A stretch of DNA of 64,000 nucleotides. Source: Alphaproteobacteria bacterium (lineage in GTDB: Bacteria; Pseudomonadota; Alphaproteobacteria; Rickettsiales; UBA998). The position numbers and the translations under genes were made by a program. The DNA lies in the NCBI GenBank assembly GCA_004293935.1, contig RDZH01000015.1, positions 1 to 64,000 of the forward strand. The letters are read 5' to 3'. Below are positions 17,346 through 28,401 of the stretch, in pieces. The notes beneath the pieces are model-generated. The model did not search any database and was not told the DNA's origin. It was given only the letters and a program-made list of their open reading frames with translations. Numbering within the stretch: the first letter of the stretch is position 1; every line of letters starts with the position of its first letter.

Positions 17346-17592
17346 TAACCTCAGTTTTGGATAAGAAAAAATCATAAACAGTTGTTTTGTATAAATAAAG
17401 TCTAAAACTCGTCATGCCTGCGTAGGCAGGCATCCAGAATAATCCATGATCGCTGGACTCCTGCTTTCGCAGGAGTGACGAGGGTAAGAAAAAAAACACT
17501 ATAGCGCGTAGCGATAGGTTCTTTAACTAACCTACTGAAACGTGCTATAGTAAACATATGGATAGGTTATACTTTATCCAAAACTTAGGTTA
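17346..17592. mobile_element. Complete MITE-like element with 19-bp terminal inverted repeats
   Basis: The left end TAACCTCAGTTTTGGATAA (17346-17364) and right end TTATCCAAAACTTAGGTTA (17574-17592) are inverted repeats matching at 18 of 19 positions. Inside are the palindromic repeat shared with other sites (17410-17480; CGTCATGCCTGCGTAGGCAG type) and a long imperfect hairpin (17498-17551; ACTATAGC ... GCTATAGT). There is no open frame, so this is non-autonomous. The ends begin and finish with TA, so a TA target duplication is possible. It fills the gap between two minus-strand genes almost exactly. Confidence 0.75.
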
Positions 17593-17593
17593 G

Positions 17594-18151
17594 TTACCCA
17601 TTCAAAATGCGGGCTTTTTGGGCTTGAAATTCTTCTTGCGTGATATGCCCTGCATTCATGAGCTGCACTAATCGTTCAATCTGTGAGGCAACATCGACTG
17701 CTTGCGGGCGCACATGCGCGGAGGCAACGGCAGCGGCTTCTTGATAGGTGAGATGTTTGTAATCATCAATCGCACGGCGCACTTCTTTGATGAATGGGTC
17801 AATACGGCTTGCCAATACCATGGTGACTAAGGTTGCGGCTGCACCATCCCATACTTTAATGTTGCCGAATAAGATAATATAGCTTCCATCCATCGATTGA
17901 ATACGATCAAGGGATATTTGCCACTGATTCATCCCCAGAATCATACCTTTATTGATAAATAATAAACGCTTATTGGTACATGCCACAAGCACGGTTTTCT
18001 TGCCCACATAGCCCGAAACGGCAGCGCGAATATATTCGCCATCCACCATCAAATCAGGTAAACAGGCAATTTCACGCTTGGTATAAAACACATAACGCAA
18101 TTCAGGTGGTAGGTTGTTAATTTGTGCGCGAACTTCTTCTAATGTTGGCAT
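17594..18151 (-). CDS. PH-like domain protein with C-terminal SHOCT motif
   Basis: 185 residues. Residues about 30-125 look like a bacterial PH domain of the YokE/bPH type: a run of short strands including VLVACTNKRLLFINKG, WQISLDRIQSMDGSYIILFG and IKVWDGAAATLV. The C-terminus (about 155-184; IERLVQLMNAGHITQEEFQA QKARIL) is a SHOCT short helical module, usually found at protein ends and linked to oligomerisation. No membrane segment. Role unknown. The stop codon lies 2 nt outside the right end of the MITE-like element. Confidence 0.7.
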   Translation of the reverse strand: MPTLEEVRAQINNLPPELRYVFYTKREIACLPDLMVDGEYIRAAVSGYVGKKTVLVACTNKRLLFINKGMILGMNQWQISLDRIQSMDGSYIILFGNIKVWDGAAATLVTMVLASRIDPFIKEVRRAIDDYKHLTYQEAAAVASAHVRPQAVDVASQIERLVQLMNAGHITQEEFQAQKARILNG

Positions 18152-18253
18152 AGAGTAAACCCATGATGGATGTGGTAGATATAAATCTTTTTGAGACTAT
18201 CACAGAATATATCAAAAGTGTACAATTTATCCTATATTCATAGGCTGATTAAC

Positions 18254-20614
18254 CTATCGCAATACCGCACCAACCGTGTGCAGTGATGTAATAATATCAT
18301 TCGATACCGCCATAATATCTTCCTGCGCAAGTGTGCGATCATGTGCTTGCAGCGTCACAGAAAAAGCAACGGACTTTTTCCCTGCCTCAACATTCTTGCC
18401 TTCATATACATCAAAAATTGTTACATCACGAATGAATTGTTTGTTGGCTTTCAAGATGAGTTTGCGTAATTCTCCTGCAGCAACGGATGCATCCATCACA
18501 AAGGCGAAATCGCGCACACTAGCTTGATAGGCACAAGGCACAAAGGCGGTGTATTTTTTGGGCTTTAGTGAGGTTGCAACATGGTTCAACCAGCATTCCC
18601 AGCCCATCACGGGATGTGTGAGACCAAAAGCACGCAATGTTGCAGGGTGCAATGCGCCTGCAAAACCGAGCGTTATTTTATAGCCCAATGATACGCGTAC
18701 CGCTTGCGAAGGGTGATAATAAGGCGGAATATTCGTGGTGTCGACCATCACGCCAGCACTACTCAGCCCGAGACCTTCCAACAGATGCAGCAGATCCGCT
18801 TTGGCATCATAGGCATCATAGCTACGCTGATCGCGCCAATGCATTCCTGTCGTGCCAGTGCGCACACCACATGCCCGAAGCGGTTGATCGGCAGGCGTGC
18901 AGCCAAAAAATACTGTGCCAATTTCTCCGAGTGCAAGATTGGTGCGCCCATAATCATGGTTGCGTGCCACGGCAGGTAAGAGATCAGCAAATAAATGCGG
19001 GCGCATGACGCTCAGTTCAGAGCTAATTGGGTTGCGTACCCGCACTAAGGATGCTGCGTCATCCGTAAATAAGGAGGCATTCGCTTCCGAGGTGAAAGCG
19101 AAATGCACTGCCTCGTCTAGCCCACGTGCTATCATCACGCTACGCGCCTTATCGGTGAGGGAGGGGGAGCGAACGTGCAAGCGTGCCGGTGGAAGCGGTG
19201 TGCATGGCAGATGCTCATAGCCAACCATGCGGGCAATTTCTTCCGTTATATCTTCTTTGCCCTCCATATCGGGGCGGTGCGATGGCGTAGACACGTGCCA
19301 TAGGGCGTGTTCTTTGGTGATAGTGCATCCAAGCGCGGTCAGAATAGTCTCTTGACGTGCTTCCTCGACCATCATGCCCGTGCGCTGCATCATGAATGTA
19401 GGATCATAGGCGATGGTGCGCGTAAGGTTCGGGGCTTCTCCAGCACAAGTACGGGCTGTGATGCGACCCCCACAAAGTGCGACAATCATCTCAGCAGCAC
19501 GCCTCGCAAAGGGTTCAGTGGTGCTTGGATCAACGGTGCGCTCAAAGCGATAACGTGCATCTGTATCAATGTTGAGTGTGCGCCCTGCTCCTGCAATAGC
19601 AATCGGATCAAACCATGCAGCTTCTAAGAGTACATGCGTGGTGGATTCCGAACACCCAGAGGCATTGCCCCCAATAATGCCACCCACCGCACATGCGCCA
19701 TGCATATCGGCAATCACACATGTTCCTTCAGCGAGGGCATAGTTCGTGCCATTGAGTCCTGTAAACGGCTCATCCCTATGTGCGCTGCGTAAACTGAATG
19801 ATCCTGCCACCTTGTGCGCATCATAGACATGCAGCGGGCGACCATAGGCAAGCATGAAATAATTGGTAATATCCACCAAGGTTGAAATGGATCGCATTCC
19901 CACAGATTCCAAACGGGAACGCAACCATGCGGGGCTTGTGCCATTCACCACATCGGCAATTTCATAGAGTATAAAATGAGGACACACATCGCTTGCAAGC
20001 GTCACTTCCCGCCCGTGAGGGAGTTCGAGTGCAGCGAGCGGAGGCAGTGCTTTTAGCGTACCACAACCTGCGGCAGCTAAATCGCGTGCAATCCCCATCA
20101 CGGATAAGCAATCACCACGGTTTGGCGTGATGGATACATCAAATAAGACATCATTAAGCCCCAGCGCATCAATGGCTTTCACGCCCACATCCAGCGATGC
20201 ATCCAGTTCCATAATACCATCATCATCTGTGCCAATGCCTAGCTCACGGGCAGAGCATAACATCCCATTGCTTTCAACATCACGAATTTTGCTTGCTTTG
20301 ATTTTTAAGCCAGAGGTGGGAATCACATCACCAATATCCGCCAAAATCACCTTAATGTCGGGGCGTGCATTGGGCGCACCGCATACAATCTGACGCACGC
20401 CATGATGGGTCTGCACTTGGCACACACGCAATTTATCGGCATTGGGGTGCGGGGCAGTGGAAAGTATATGTGCTACTGTGAAGGATTCTAAGCCTGCACT
20501 CATGAAGTGTACGGACTCAATCTCTAAGCCTAAATGGGTGAGTTTTGCCGCAATATCGCGTGCATTGAGGGAGGTATCAAGGAATTCATGCAGCCAGCTA
20601 AGGGTAAATTTCAT
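18254..20614 (-). CDS. pheT: Phenylalanine--tRNA ligase beta subunit
   Basis: 786 residues, the usual size. The N-terminal tRNA-binding OB domain lies at about 40-148 (FTVAHILSTAPHPNADKLRVCQV). The B3/4 editing region contains YAL/GRPLHVYDAHKV and GIIGG, followed by B5 (VEEARQETILTALGCTI), the catalytic-like domain (SHRPDMEGKEDITEEIARMVGY) and the C-terminal FDX-ACB anticodon domain (VPCAYQASVRDFAFVMD). The alpha subunit gene pheS, normally directly upstream, is absent: the upstream gene, 11 nt away, is mreB. Confidence 0.96.
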   Translation of the reverse strand: MKFTLSWLHEFLDTSLNARDIAAKLTHLGLEIESVHFMSAGLESFTVAHILSTAPHPNADKLRVCQVQTHHGVRQIVCGAPNARPDIKVILADIGDVIPTSGLKIKASKIRDVESNGMLCSARELGIGTDDDGIMELDASLDVGVKAIDALGLNDVLFDVSITPNRGDCLSVMGIARDLAAAGCGTLKALPPLAALELPHGREVTLASDVCPHFILYEIADVVNGTSPAWLRSRLESVGMRSISTLVDITNYFMLAYGRPLHVYDAHKVAGSFSLRSAHRDEPFTGLNGTNYALAEGTCVIADMHGACAVGGIIGGNASGCSESTTHVLLEAAWFDPIAIAGAGRTLNIDTDARYRFERTVDPSTTEPFARRAAEMIVALCGGRITARTCAGEAPNLTRTIAYDPTFMMQRTGMMVEEARQETILTALGCTITKEHALWHVSTPSHRPDMEGKEDITEEIARMVGYEHLPCTPLPPARLHVRSPSLTDKARSVMIARGLDEAVHFAFTSEANASLFTDDAASLVRVRNPISSELSVMRPHLFADLLPAVARNHDYGRTNLALGEIGTVFFGCTPADQPLRACGVRTGTTGMHWRDQRSYDAYDAKADLLHLLEGLGLSSAGVMVDTTNIPPYYHPSQAVRVSLGYKITLGFAGALHPATLRAFGLTHPVMGWECWLNHVATSLKPKKYTAFVPCAYQASVRDFAFVMDASVAAGELRKLILKANKQFIRDVTIFDVYEGKNVEAGKKSVAFSVTLQAHDRTLAQEDIMAVSNDIITSLHTVGAVLR

Positions 20615-20625
20615 AGCGTAATCTT

Positions 20626-21666
<1,041 letters not shown>

Positions 21667-21756
21667 CTATTGATGGTTTATGTATGGATCGTCTTCTTAG
21701 CACGTCATGAACATAAATGCAAGAAATGCTCGTCTATCATATGAGGAATCACTATC

Positions 21757-21861
21757 ATGCTTAAGCCGACACAGAAAAAAAGCGATAAGTACGGTTCTTG
21801 GGGGGTGATGGCATTTTATGCTTGTATTTTTGTCGCAACGCATGATAGCCTACGTCTTTAA
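21757..21861 (+). CDS. Possible small membrane protein (34 aa)
   Basis: ATG at 21757 preceded by GAGGAATC at good spacing. 34 residues with a basic N-terminus (MLKPTQKKSDKYGSWG), then a moderately hydrophobic stretch (VMAFYACIFVAT). It lies in the 227-nt gap between divergent mreB and thrS. The case rests on the ribosome-binding site and topology-like composition only. Confidence 0.35.
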   Translation: MLKPTQKKSDKYGSWGVMAFYACIFVATHDSLRL

Positions 21862-21881
21862 TACGTAACTTTGATTTTTGA

Positions 21882-23861
21882 ATGTTGTTTTTTATGATCC
21901 ATGCACCTTCCGCTCTAATGTATTCTGTTCGATTGCCTGATGGCAGTTCCCGCCATTATGATAATGCGGTGACGGGGTTTGAGGTAGCGCAATCGATTGG
22001 TGCAGGGCTTGCCAAAGCAGCCCTTGCGATGAAAGTCGATGGTGTGCAACGTGACTTAAGTGAGATTATCCCCGAGGGGGCAACTGTCCAATTCCTCACA
22101 CTCAAAGATGCTGAAGGGCTGGATGTGATGCGTCATACGCTCACCGCTCAGGTGCTTGCCTTGGCAATCAAGGAGCTTTATCCAACCGCAAAATTGGCGA
22201 TTGGTCCAACCATTGAACATGGCTTTTATTATGATGTGGATTGCGCAAAGGCAATCAGCACCGAAGATTTACCCCGCATTGAAGCGCGTATGCGTGAGAT
22301 TTTAGCGCGTAACTTGCCCGTGACGCGAGAGATGTGGGATCGTGATGCAGCCATTACCTTGTTTGAAGCGCGTGGGGAATCCTATAAAGCTGAGTTGATT
22401 CGCGGTGCAGCGGAAGATGATACCACCGAGCGCGGTAAAATTTCACTCTACCGTCAAGGCGAAGGTGCAGATGCTTTTGTTGATCTCTGCCGTGGGCCAC
22501 ACGCCCCGCATTTTAGCAAAATATCGACAGCCTTTAGCCTCACCAAGGTGGCGGGTGCATATTGGCGGGGGGATAGCAAAAATAAGATGCTACAACGCAT
22601 TTATGGTATTGCTTTTGCGGATGATAAGGCACTCAAAGCGCACCTCACCATGCTGGAAGAAGCAGAAAAGCGCGATCATCGTAAATTGGGGCGTGAGTTG
22701 GATTTATTCCATTTTGAGGATTCTGCACCAGGGCAACCTTTTTGGCATCATAATGGCTGGAAGGTTTATAGCCTACTGATTGACTATATGCGCAAGAAAA
22801 TTGCCAAATATGGCTATACGGAAGTCAACACGCCACAAATGCTGGATGTATCTTTTTGGCAATATTCAGGGCATTGGGATAAATACCGTGAAAATATGTT
22901 TGTGATTGGTGAAGAAAGCGATGCTGCCTATGCACTCAAGCCTATGAGCTGCCCGGGGAATGTGCAATTATTCAAGCAGGGACTCAAAAGCTACCGTGAC
23001 CTGCCGCTACGGATGGCGGAGTTTGGTAAAGTGTTCCGCCATGAAGCGCATGGAGCGCGGCATGGTTTGATGCGCGTGCAGGGCTTCACCCAAGATGATG
23101 CGCATATTTTCTGCCGTCCCGATCAATTAGAAGATGAAGTGATCATGATGTGCGATCTTATCCGTGAGGTCTATACGCAATTAGGATTTGATGATGTACG
23201 TGTGAAATTTTCTACCCGCCCCGAGCAACGTATTGGATCAGAAGAAGATTGGGATCGCGCCGAAGCGGTGCTACAAAAAGTATGTGATCGTATTGGCTTT
23301 GCGTGGGAACTTAATGCAGGTGACGGCGCGTTTTATGCTCCGAAGCTAGATTTTGTGTTGCGTGATGCGATTGGGCGCGATTGGCAGTGTGGTACGATTC
23401 AAGTGGATATGAACCTCCCGCAACGCTTAGACATCACCTATATGGGCGAAGATGGTGCGAAGCATCGTCCGTGCATGGTGCATCGTGCGATTATGGGGTC
23501 AATAGAACGTTTTATGGGGATTCTCATTGAGCATTATGCGGGCAAGTTTCCGTTTTGGCTTGCGCCAACGCAGGTGGGCGTACTCACCATCGGTCAAGAT
23601 CATGCATCCTATGCGCAAGAAGTGGTCACAGCGTTGAACGCAAAGGGCTTGCGTGCTTTTGTGGATAGCAGCAATGAAACGATCAACTATAAGGTGCGTC
23701 ATCATTCCACCCATAAAGTGCCTGTATTGCTTGCGGTCGGTGATCGTGAACGTGATCAGCGCACCGTTGCCATGCGTCGTTTGGGTAGCCAACAACAACA
23801 AATCATATCTTTGGATGAGGCACTGAACCAATTAGCGCATGAAGGGGCAATGCCTGAGTAG
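21882..23861 (+). CDS. thrS: Threonine--tRNA ligase
   Basis: Class II synthetase, up to 659 residues. N-terminal TGS domain (about 13-75), editing N2 domain with IGPTIEHGFYYD and the second editing block DLCRGPH (about 75-240), catalytic core (about 260-545) with zinc ligands in the MSCPGN, RHEAHG and MVHRAIMGS regions, motif 2 FRHEAHGARHGLMRVQGFTQDDAHIF (read in parts), and C-terminal anticodon domain (about 555-655). The start is uncertain: residues 1, 5 (21894) and 13 (21918, MYSVRLPDG) are all possible, and none has a strong Shine-Dalgarno. Homologues usually begin near residue 13. Confidence 0.96.
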   Translation: MLFFMIHAPSALMYSVRLPDGSSRHYDNAVTGFEVAQSIGAGLAKAALAMKVDGVQRDLSEIIPEGATVQFLTLKDAEGLDVMRHTLTAQVLALAIKELYPTAKLAIGPTIEHGFYYDVDCAKAISTEDLPRIEARMREILARNLPVTREMWDRDAAITLFEARGESYKAELIRGAAEDDTTERGKISLYRQGEGADAFVDLCRGPHAPHFSKISTAFSLTKVAGAYWRGDSKNKMLQRIYGIAFADDKALKAHLTMLEEAEKRDHRKLGRELDLFHFEDSAPGQPFWHHNGWKVYSLLIDYMRKKIAKYGYTEVNTPQMLDVSFWQYSGHWDKYRENMFVIGEESDAAYALKPMSCPGNVQLFKQGLKSYRDLPLRMAEFGKVFRHEAHGARHGLMRVQGFTQDDAHIFCRPDQLEDEVIMMCDLIREVYTQLGFDDVRVKFSTRPEQRIGSEEDWDRAEAVLQKVCDRIGFAWELNAGDGAFYAPKLDFVLRDAIGRDWQCGTIQVDMNLPQRLDITYMGEDGAKHRPCMVHRAIMGSIERFMGILIEHYAGKFPFWLAPTQVGVLTIGQDHASYAQEVVTALNAKGLRAFVDSSNETINYKVRHHSTHKVPVLLAVGDRERDQRTVAMRRLGSQQQQIISLDEALNQLAHEGAMPE

Positions 23862-23883
23862 GGCGTGATGTGGCTGGCATTGT

Positions 23884-23909
23884 CACAAAATCTTCATAAG
23901 AATTTTGTG
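23884..23909 (+). terminator. Terminator-like hairpin after thrS
   Basis: CACAAAATCTT pairs with AAGAATTTTGTG around a 3-nt loop with a single bulge, 22 nt after the thrS stop. Only a weak T-rich stretch (TTAT) follows. Confidence 0.4.
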
Positions 23910-23973
23910 TTATCTGTGTATCATATCAGCTATGATGTGTGAAAATAGCATATATTATGGCGCAAGGTGAGAC

Positions 23974-24519
23974 ATGGCTAACAAATCGCACGATGCAGAA
24001 TATCAAGGGGTGGATGAATTGCTTGTTGGCAATGCCATATCACAACGGTACAGCCTTATTGCGAATACCGTTTTAACGGGTGTATCGATTGCTTCGGTTA
24101 TGGAATTAATACATCGCAATGTTCCTGCGCTTGAGCGTATTGGTGAAATCGCGTTATCTGGAGTAACAGCAGTAGCCGAGAAATATCACAATATCAGTCA
24201 AAATACCTCTGTCATCCATCCTAAGGATATTGCCGGGCTTGTCGGACGCCAACTTGGCATGGAAGCCGAGGCTATTGCTGACGTGTCCTTCAAAGGAAAT
24301 AGCACACCCATGAATGTTATTGTAGGAGCTGCCTTAGTGGCAGCAGTGGTTGCCCCTATGGTTGGTTTTAGCGTGGGTGCAAAACAAGCGCATATGATGC
24401 GTGAAAATCATTATCAGATGCAGTCTAGAATTCACGAACTGGAAGCAGAGATTGCTAACCTCACCGATGTGCAGCATCAAGGGCGCGTGCAGGAGACGGA
24501 AGTGCAGAAAGCACTTTAG
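23974..24519 (+). CDS. Hypothetical membrane protein with coiled-coil tail
   Basis: 181 residues; AAGGTGAG stands just upstream of the ATG. No family recognised. There is a weakly hydrophobic segment near 29-45, a clear hydrophobic segment at about 113-135 (VIVGAALVAAVVAPMVGFSVGA), and a heptad-like C-terminal helix (about 140-175, MQSRIHELEAEIANLTDV) that could form a coiled coil. The style (short membrane protein with cytosolic helical parts) resembles other orphan proteins in this window at 35.6, 36.6, 40.6 and 61.3 kb, but I cannot show homology. It lies between thrS and the ftsW cluster. Confidence 0.65.
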   Translation: MANKSHDAEYQGVDELLVGNAISQRYSLIANTVLTGVSIASVMELIHRNVPALERIGEIALSGVTAVAEKYHNISQNTSVIHPKDIAGLVGRQLGMEAEAIADVSFKGNSTPMNVIVGAALVAAVVAPMVGFSVGAKQAHMMRENHYQMQSRIHELEAEIANLTDVQHQGRVQETEVQKAL

Positions 24520-24636
24520 CGGATAGGGCATCATAAAAAAACCCTCGCATCATTATCAAATAACGCTGGAGTATGTGGAATCTTCGGTGTATGGTGCGAA
24601 GCATGAAAGGGAAGATACCCATGCGTGAGGGATTAT

Positions 24637-25794
24637 ATGTTGTTTGATCGGACGAATACCACAAGGTTCGGGCGTTGGTGGTGGCAGACAGATCGCGTGC
24701 TGTTGATCTGCTTTTCGCTCTTGATGGTGCTGAGTGCGGTGTTGGTGACGGCATCGTCTCCGCCTGTGGCGCAACGATTAGATTATGACCCGTATCACTT
24801 CATTTATGCGCAGCATAAATTTCTTGTGATTTCCTTTGCGGTGATGATTGGTGTATCGATGCTGTCGGTGCGCACTATTCGGCGCATGGCAGTTTTAGGG
24901 CTTATGGGATCGCTCTTGCTTATGGTGGTATTGCCCATTTTGGGCGATCAGACGAAGGGCGCAACGCGTTGGATTGCGATTGCGGGGTTAAAGATTCAAC
25001 CATCGGAATTTATGAAACCATGTTTTGTGATGGTTTTAGCATGGTTATTATCAGAACGACAACGCACGGTTGATTTTCCTGCATACCGTCTGGTGTTTGC
25101 CATTTATTTAACTTGTGCGTTATTATTATTGATTCAACCAGATGTAGGTATGTTTTTTGTGGTGAGTGCGCTGCTCGGTGTGGAACTATTGTTGGGGGGG
25201 ATTGCCTTAGGGTGGATTTTTCTCTTAGGAGCTGTGGTGATTATTGGCGGTGTGATTGCTTATTTTACGTTCCCACATGTTACCAAGCGTATTGATGGCT
25301 TTCTTGATCCCACCTCTGTGGATAGCTATCAGATTGATAAATCATTGGAGTCGTTTGCGTCGGGTGGATTGCTTGGCAAGGGGCCGGGTGAGGGCGTGGT
25401 AAAATGGCAATTACCAGATGCGCATACAGATTTTATTTTTGCCGTAGCAGGGGAAGAATTTGGCTTGGTGGCGTTGATTATTATCGGTTTATTTTTTGCG
25501 ATTATTTATCGCGGCTTGCGTCGGGCGGGCGCAGCTCAGGATATGTTCATCATGCTTGCTGTGGCGGGATTGGTGACGCAAATTGGGATTCAGGCTTTGG
25601 TTAATATGGGTGTTGCCGTGCGGATGTTTCCTGCCAAGGGGATGACGTTGCCGTTTTTAAGCTATGGCGGTTCATCGTTGGTTGCGGTGGCGTGTACAGC
25701 AGGGGCGATTTTGGGGTTGACGCGCAAGCAATATGGGATGCGCTCACGGCAATCATTTGAACATTATCAACCGATGGAAGGGCAAAAAGGATGA
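24637..25794 (+). CDS. ftsW: Peptidoglycan glycosyltransferase FtsW (SEDS family)
   Basis: About 385 residues from ATG 24637, with GAGGG just upstream; GTG 24625 is an alternative. Ten hydrophobic segments are expected and can be traced. SEDS signatures: KGATRWI, IQPSEFMKP (catalytic-region blocks), IQPDVG, PDAHTDFIFAVAGEEFG and LPFLSYGGSSL. FtsW polymerises lipid II at the septum with FtsI/PBP3. First gene of the ftsW-murG-murC-murB-ddl-ftsQ-ftsA run, and it overlaps murG by 4 nt. FtsW rather than RodA is inferred from this context. Confidence 0.95.
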   Translation: MLFDRTNTTRFGRWWWQTDRVLLICFSLLMVLSAVLVTASSPPVAQRLDYDPYHFIYAQHKFLVISFAVMIGVSMLSVRTIRRMAVLGLMGSLLLMVVLPILGDQTKGATRWIAIAGLKIQPSEFMKPCFVMVLAWLLSERQRTVDFPAYRLVFAIYLTCALLLLIQPDVGMFFVVSALLGVELLLGGIALGWIFLLGAVVIIGGVIAYFTFPHVTKRIDGFLDPTSVDSYQIDKSLESFASGGLLGKGPGEGVVKWQLPDAHTDFIFAVAGEEFGLVALIIIGLFFAIIYRGLRRAGAAQDMFIMLAVAGLVTQIGIQALVNMGVAVRMFPAKGMTLPFLSYGGSSLVAVACTAGAILGLTRKQYGMRSRQSFEHYQPMEGQKG

Positions 25795-26909
25795 CGCTAT
25801 CATCACAGTCACGTACCGTTGTTTTGGCAACAGGAGGGACGGGAGGGCATATTTTCCCTGCAGAAGCGTTGGCAGAATGTCTTTTGGCGCGTGGTTATAA
25901 GGTGCATGTGATAACAGATCGACGCTTTGAACATTATATGCGTGCGAGTAATTATGTTTTAGGATCGATTCCTACCCATGTGATTGATGCAGCAAGCATG
26001 AGTGGATCGCTGATGGTGCGTGCTAAGGCATTAGTGAAAAATATCATTGCTTATCGTGTGGTGCGTAGGATTTTATCTGAAGTGCGCCCGAATGTGGTTG
26101 TAGGTTTTGGTGGCTATCCTTCTTTTCCAACCTTGTTTGCTGCAGCGGGGCGTATTCCAACGATTATCCATGAACAGAACTCGATTTTAGGCAAAGCTAA
26201 TCGCATGTTGGCATCTCGCGTGGATGTGATTGCGACTTCCTTTGAGCAAACGGGAGGGATAAAGTTAGCAGATCAGCCACGTGTGCAGTGTATTGGCAAT
26301 CCTGTACGTGCTGCGATTCAATCGTTGCGCGCTGTGGATTATCCTACCATGCTTGCCGATGGTATCGTGCATGTGTTAGTAACGGGAGGATCGCAAGGGG
26401 CAGCGATTTTGGGGGATATTGTGCCTAAGGCAGTGGCGTTGTTGCCTGCACCATTGCGTAAACGTGTGCGGATTGATCAGCAGGTGCGCGCTGAGCAGTT
26501 GGAAGGATTACGCGCCGAATATGAAGCCATTGGCGTACATGCAGATTTAGCACCATTTTTTGCGGATATACCGAACCGTTTAGCCTCAGCGCATTTAGTG
26601 ATTGCGCGGGCAGGAGCATCAACCATTTGTGAATTGACCACAGCAGGACGACCCGCAATTCTTGTGCCTCTTCCCTCAGCAGCGGATGATCATCAGAAAT
26701 ATAACGCCAAAGCCATCGATGATATGGGTGGTGGGTGGTTGATGCCCCAAAATGCCTTCACTCCTGAAGCATTGGCAGCGAAGCTGGAATATTTCCTTAC
26801 CATGCCGCATAGCTTAGCGAAAGCTGCAGCAAGCGCACGGGCATTGGGCAAGCCCGAAGCAGCGGAGCATTTGGCAGATTTAGTAGAGCGTGTTGCACGC
26901 CCATCATAG
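25791..26909 (+). CDS. murG: UDP-GlcNAc--lipid I N-acetylglucosaminyltransferase
   Basis: Adds GlcNAc to lipid I, giving lipid II, at the inner face of the membrane. 372 residues, GT-B fold. The G-loop [14 protein letters not shown] (about 15-28), [57 protein letters not shown] and the ADDHQKYNA donor-site block are all visible. It starts with ATGA overlap on ftsW and ends 19 nt before murC. Confidence 0.96.
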   Translation: MTLSSQSRTVVLATGGTGGHIFPAEALAECLLARGYKVHVITDRRFEHYMRASNYVLGSIPTHVIDAASMSGSLMVRAKALVKNIIAYRVVRRILSEVRPNVVVGFGGYPSFPTLFAAAGRIPTIIHEQNSILGKANRMLASRVDVIATSFEQTGGIKLADQPRVQCIGNPVRAAIQSLRAVDYPTMLADGIVHVLVTGGSQGAAILGDIVPKAVALLPAPLRKRVRIDQQVRAEQLEGLRAEYEAIGVHADLAPFFADIPNRLASAHLVIARAGASTICELTTAGRPAILVPLPSAADDHQKYNAKAIDDMGGGWLMPQNAFTPEALAAKLEYFLTMPHSLAKAAASARALGKPEAAEHLADLVERVARPS

Positions 26910-26928
26910 CATATTGAAAGAGGTACTT

Positions 26929-28401
26929 ATGACAATTATTCCCTTAAAAAAATTACCTATTGCGCATACGCTTCCACATGATGTCGGGCTGATTCATATT
27001 GTTGGTGTGGGTGGCATTGGCATGAGTGGTGTTGCAGAGGTTTTGCATAGTTTGGGCTATAAGGTGCAAGGCTCAGATATTGCGGAAAATGGCAATATCA
27101 CACGCTTGCGGGGTATGGGCATGACGGTGCATATTGGGCATGAAGCGGAGAATGTGAATGATGCAGCGGTTGTGGTGATTTCTTCTGCCATCAAACACGG
27201 CAATCCCGAAGTAGAAGCAGCGCAAGCGGCGCGTATTCCAGTGATTAAGCGTGCAGATATGTTGGCGGAGTTGGTGCGCCTAAAAATGACAGTAGCGATT
27301 GCGGGGACGCATGGCAAAACGACAACTACGTCACTGACGGCCGCCTTGATGGAGCATGGCGGGTTTCAACCAACCGTGATCAATGGCGGGATTATCAATG
27401 CCTATGGCACGAATGCACGTGTTGGTGCAGGTGCATGGATGGTGGTAGAGGCAGATGAATCAGATGGCACATTCACGCGGTTGCCTGCAACTATTGCTAT
27501 TGTGACGAATATTGACCCCGAGCATTTGGATTATTATGGCTCGTTTGATGCACTCAAAAAGGCTTTTAAGCAGTTTTTAGAGAACATCCCTTTTTATGGC
27601 TTTTGTGTGCTGTGCTTGGATCATCCAATGGTGCAAGAGTTGGTGGGGCAGGTGTCTGATCGCCGTATTATTACCTACGGCATGAGTGCGCAAGCAGATG
27701 TGCGCGCTTTAGATATTCACATCAATGGTGATGGGCAGGTGTTCACGGTGCAATTAAGTGATTATTTAGTTGGGCAAGGGCGGCGTATTGAGCAGATATT
27801 TTTGCCGATGCATGGAGTGCATAATGTCAGTAATGCGTTGGCATCTATCGCGGTGGCTTTGGAATTGGGGATGAGTGAAACACTCATCCGCTCAGGGCTT
27901 GGGCAGTTTAGTGGGGTGAAGCGTCGGTTTACGCGCACGGGATGCGTGGATGGGGTGACGATTGTCGATGATTATGGACATCATCCTGTTGAAATTGTTG
28001 CGACACTCAAAAGCGCACGTCAAGCAGCAGGCAGTGATCATAAGGTGATTGCGGTGATTCAACCGCATCGTTATACGCGCCTAAGAGACCTATTCCAAGA
28101 TTTTTGCGTGTGCGCTAATGAAGCCGATTATGTGATTGTCACAGAAATTTACGCTGCAGGGGAGCAGCCTATTGAGGGCATAAGCCGTGATGCATTGGTG
28201 GCAGGGATGCGTCAACATGGGCATCATCATGTGCGCGCATTGGAATCCGAACATGATCTTGCTGCAACCATTGCAGACATTGCCCAAGAAGGTGATTACG
28301 TCATTTGCCTAGGCGCAGGTTCAATTTCTGCATGGGCAAATGCATTGCCGAGTGCGCTTCAAGAATATATGGGCAGTCAACCAGCAAAAGTAGGTTCATG
28401 A
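26929..28401 (+). CDS. murC: UDP-N-acetylmuramate--L-alanine ligase
   Basis: 490 residues from ATG 26929 (AAAGAGG upstream). The open frame extends back into murG but without family similarity. N-terminal Rossmann-like domain with [17 protein letters not shown], the central ATPase loop [21 protein letters not shown] and [12 protein letters not shown], and the C-terminal domain with [11 protein letters not shown] and [11 protein letters not shown]. The cytoplasmic enzyme adds L-Ala to UDP-MurNAc. The stop overlaps murB. Confidence 0.96.
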   Translation: MTIIPLKKLPIAHTLPHDVGLIHIVGVGGIGMSGVAEVLHSLGYKVQGSDIAENGNITRLRGMGMTVHIGHEAENVNDAAVVVISSAIKHGNPEVEAAQAARIPVIKRADMLAELVRLKMTVAIAGTHGKTTTTSLTAALMEHGGFQPTVINGGIINAYGTNARVGAGAWMVVEADESDGTFTRLPATIAIVTNIDPEHLDYYGSFDALKKAFKQFLENIPFYGFCVLCLDHPMVQELVGQVSDRRIITYGMSAQADVRALDIHINGDGQVFTVQLSDYLVGQGRRIEQIFLPMHGVHNVSNALASIAVALELGMSETLIRSGLGQFSGVKRRFTRTGCVDGVTIVDDYGHHPVEIVATLKSARQAAGSDHKVIAVIQPHRYTRLRDLFQDFCVCANEADYVIVTEIYAAGEQPIEGISRDALVAGMRQHGHHHVRALESEHDLAATIADIAQEGDYVICLGAGSISAWANALPSALQEYMGSQPAKVGS

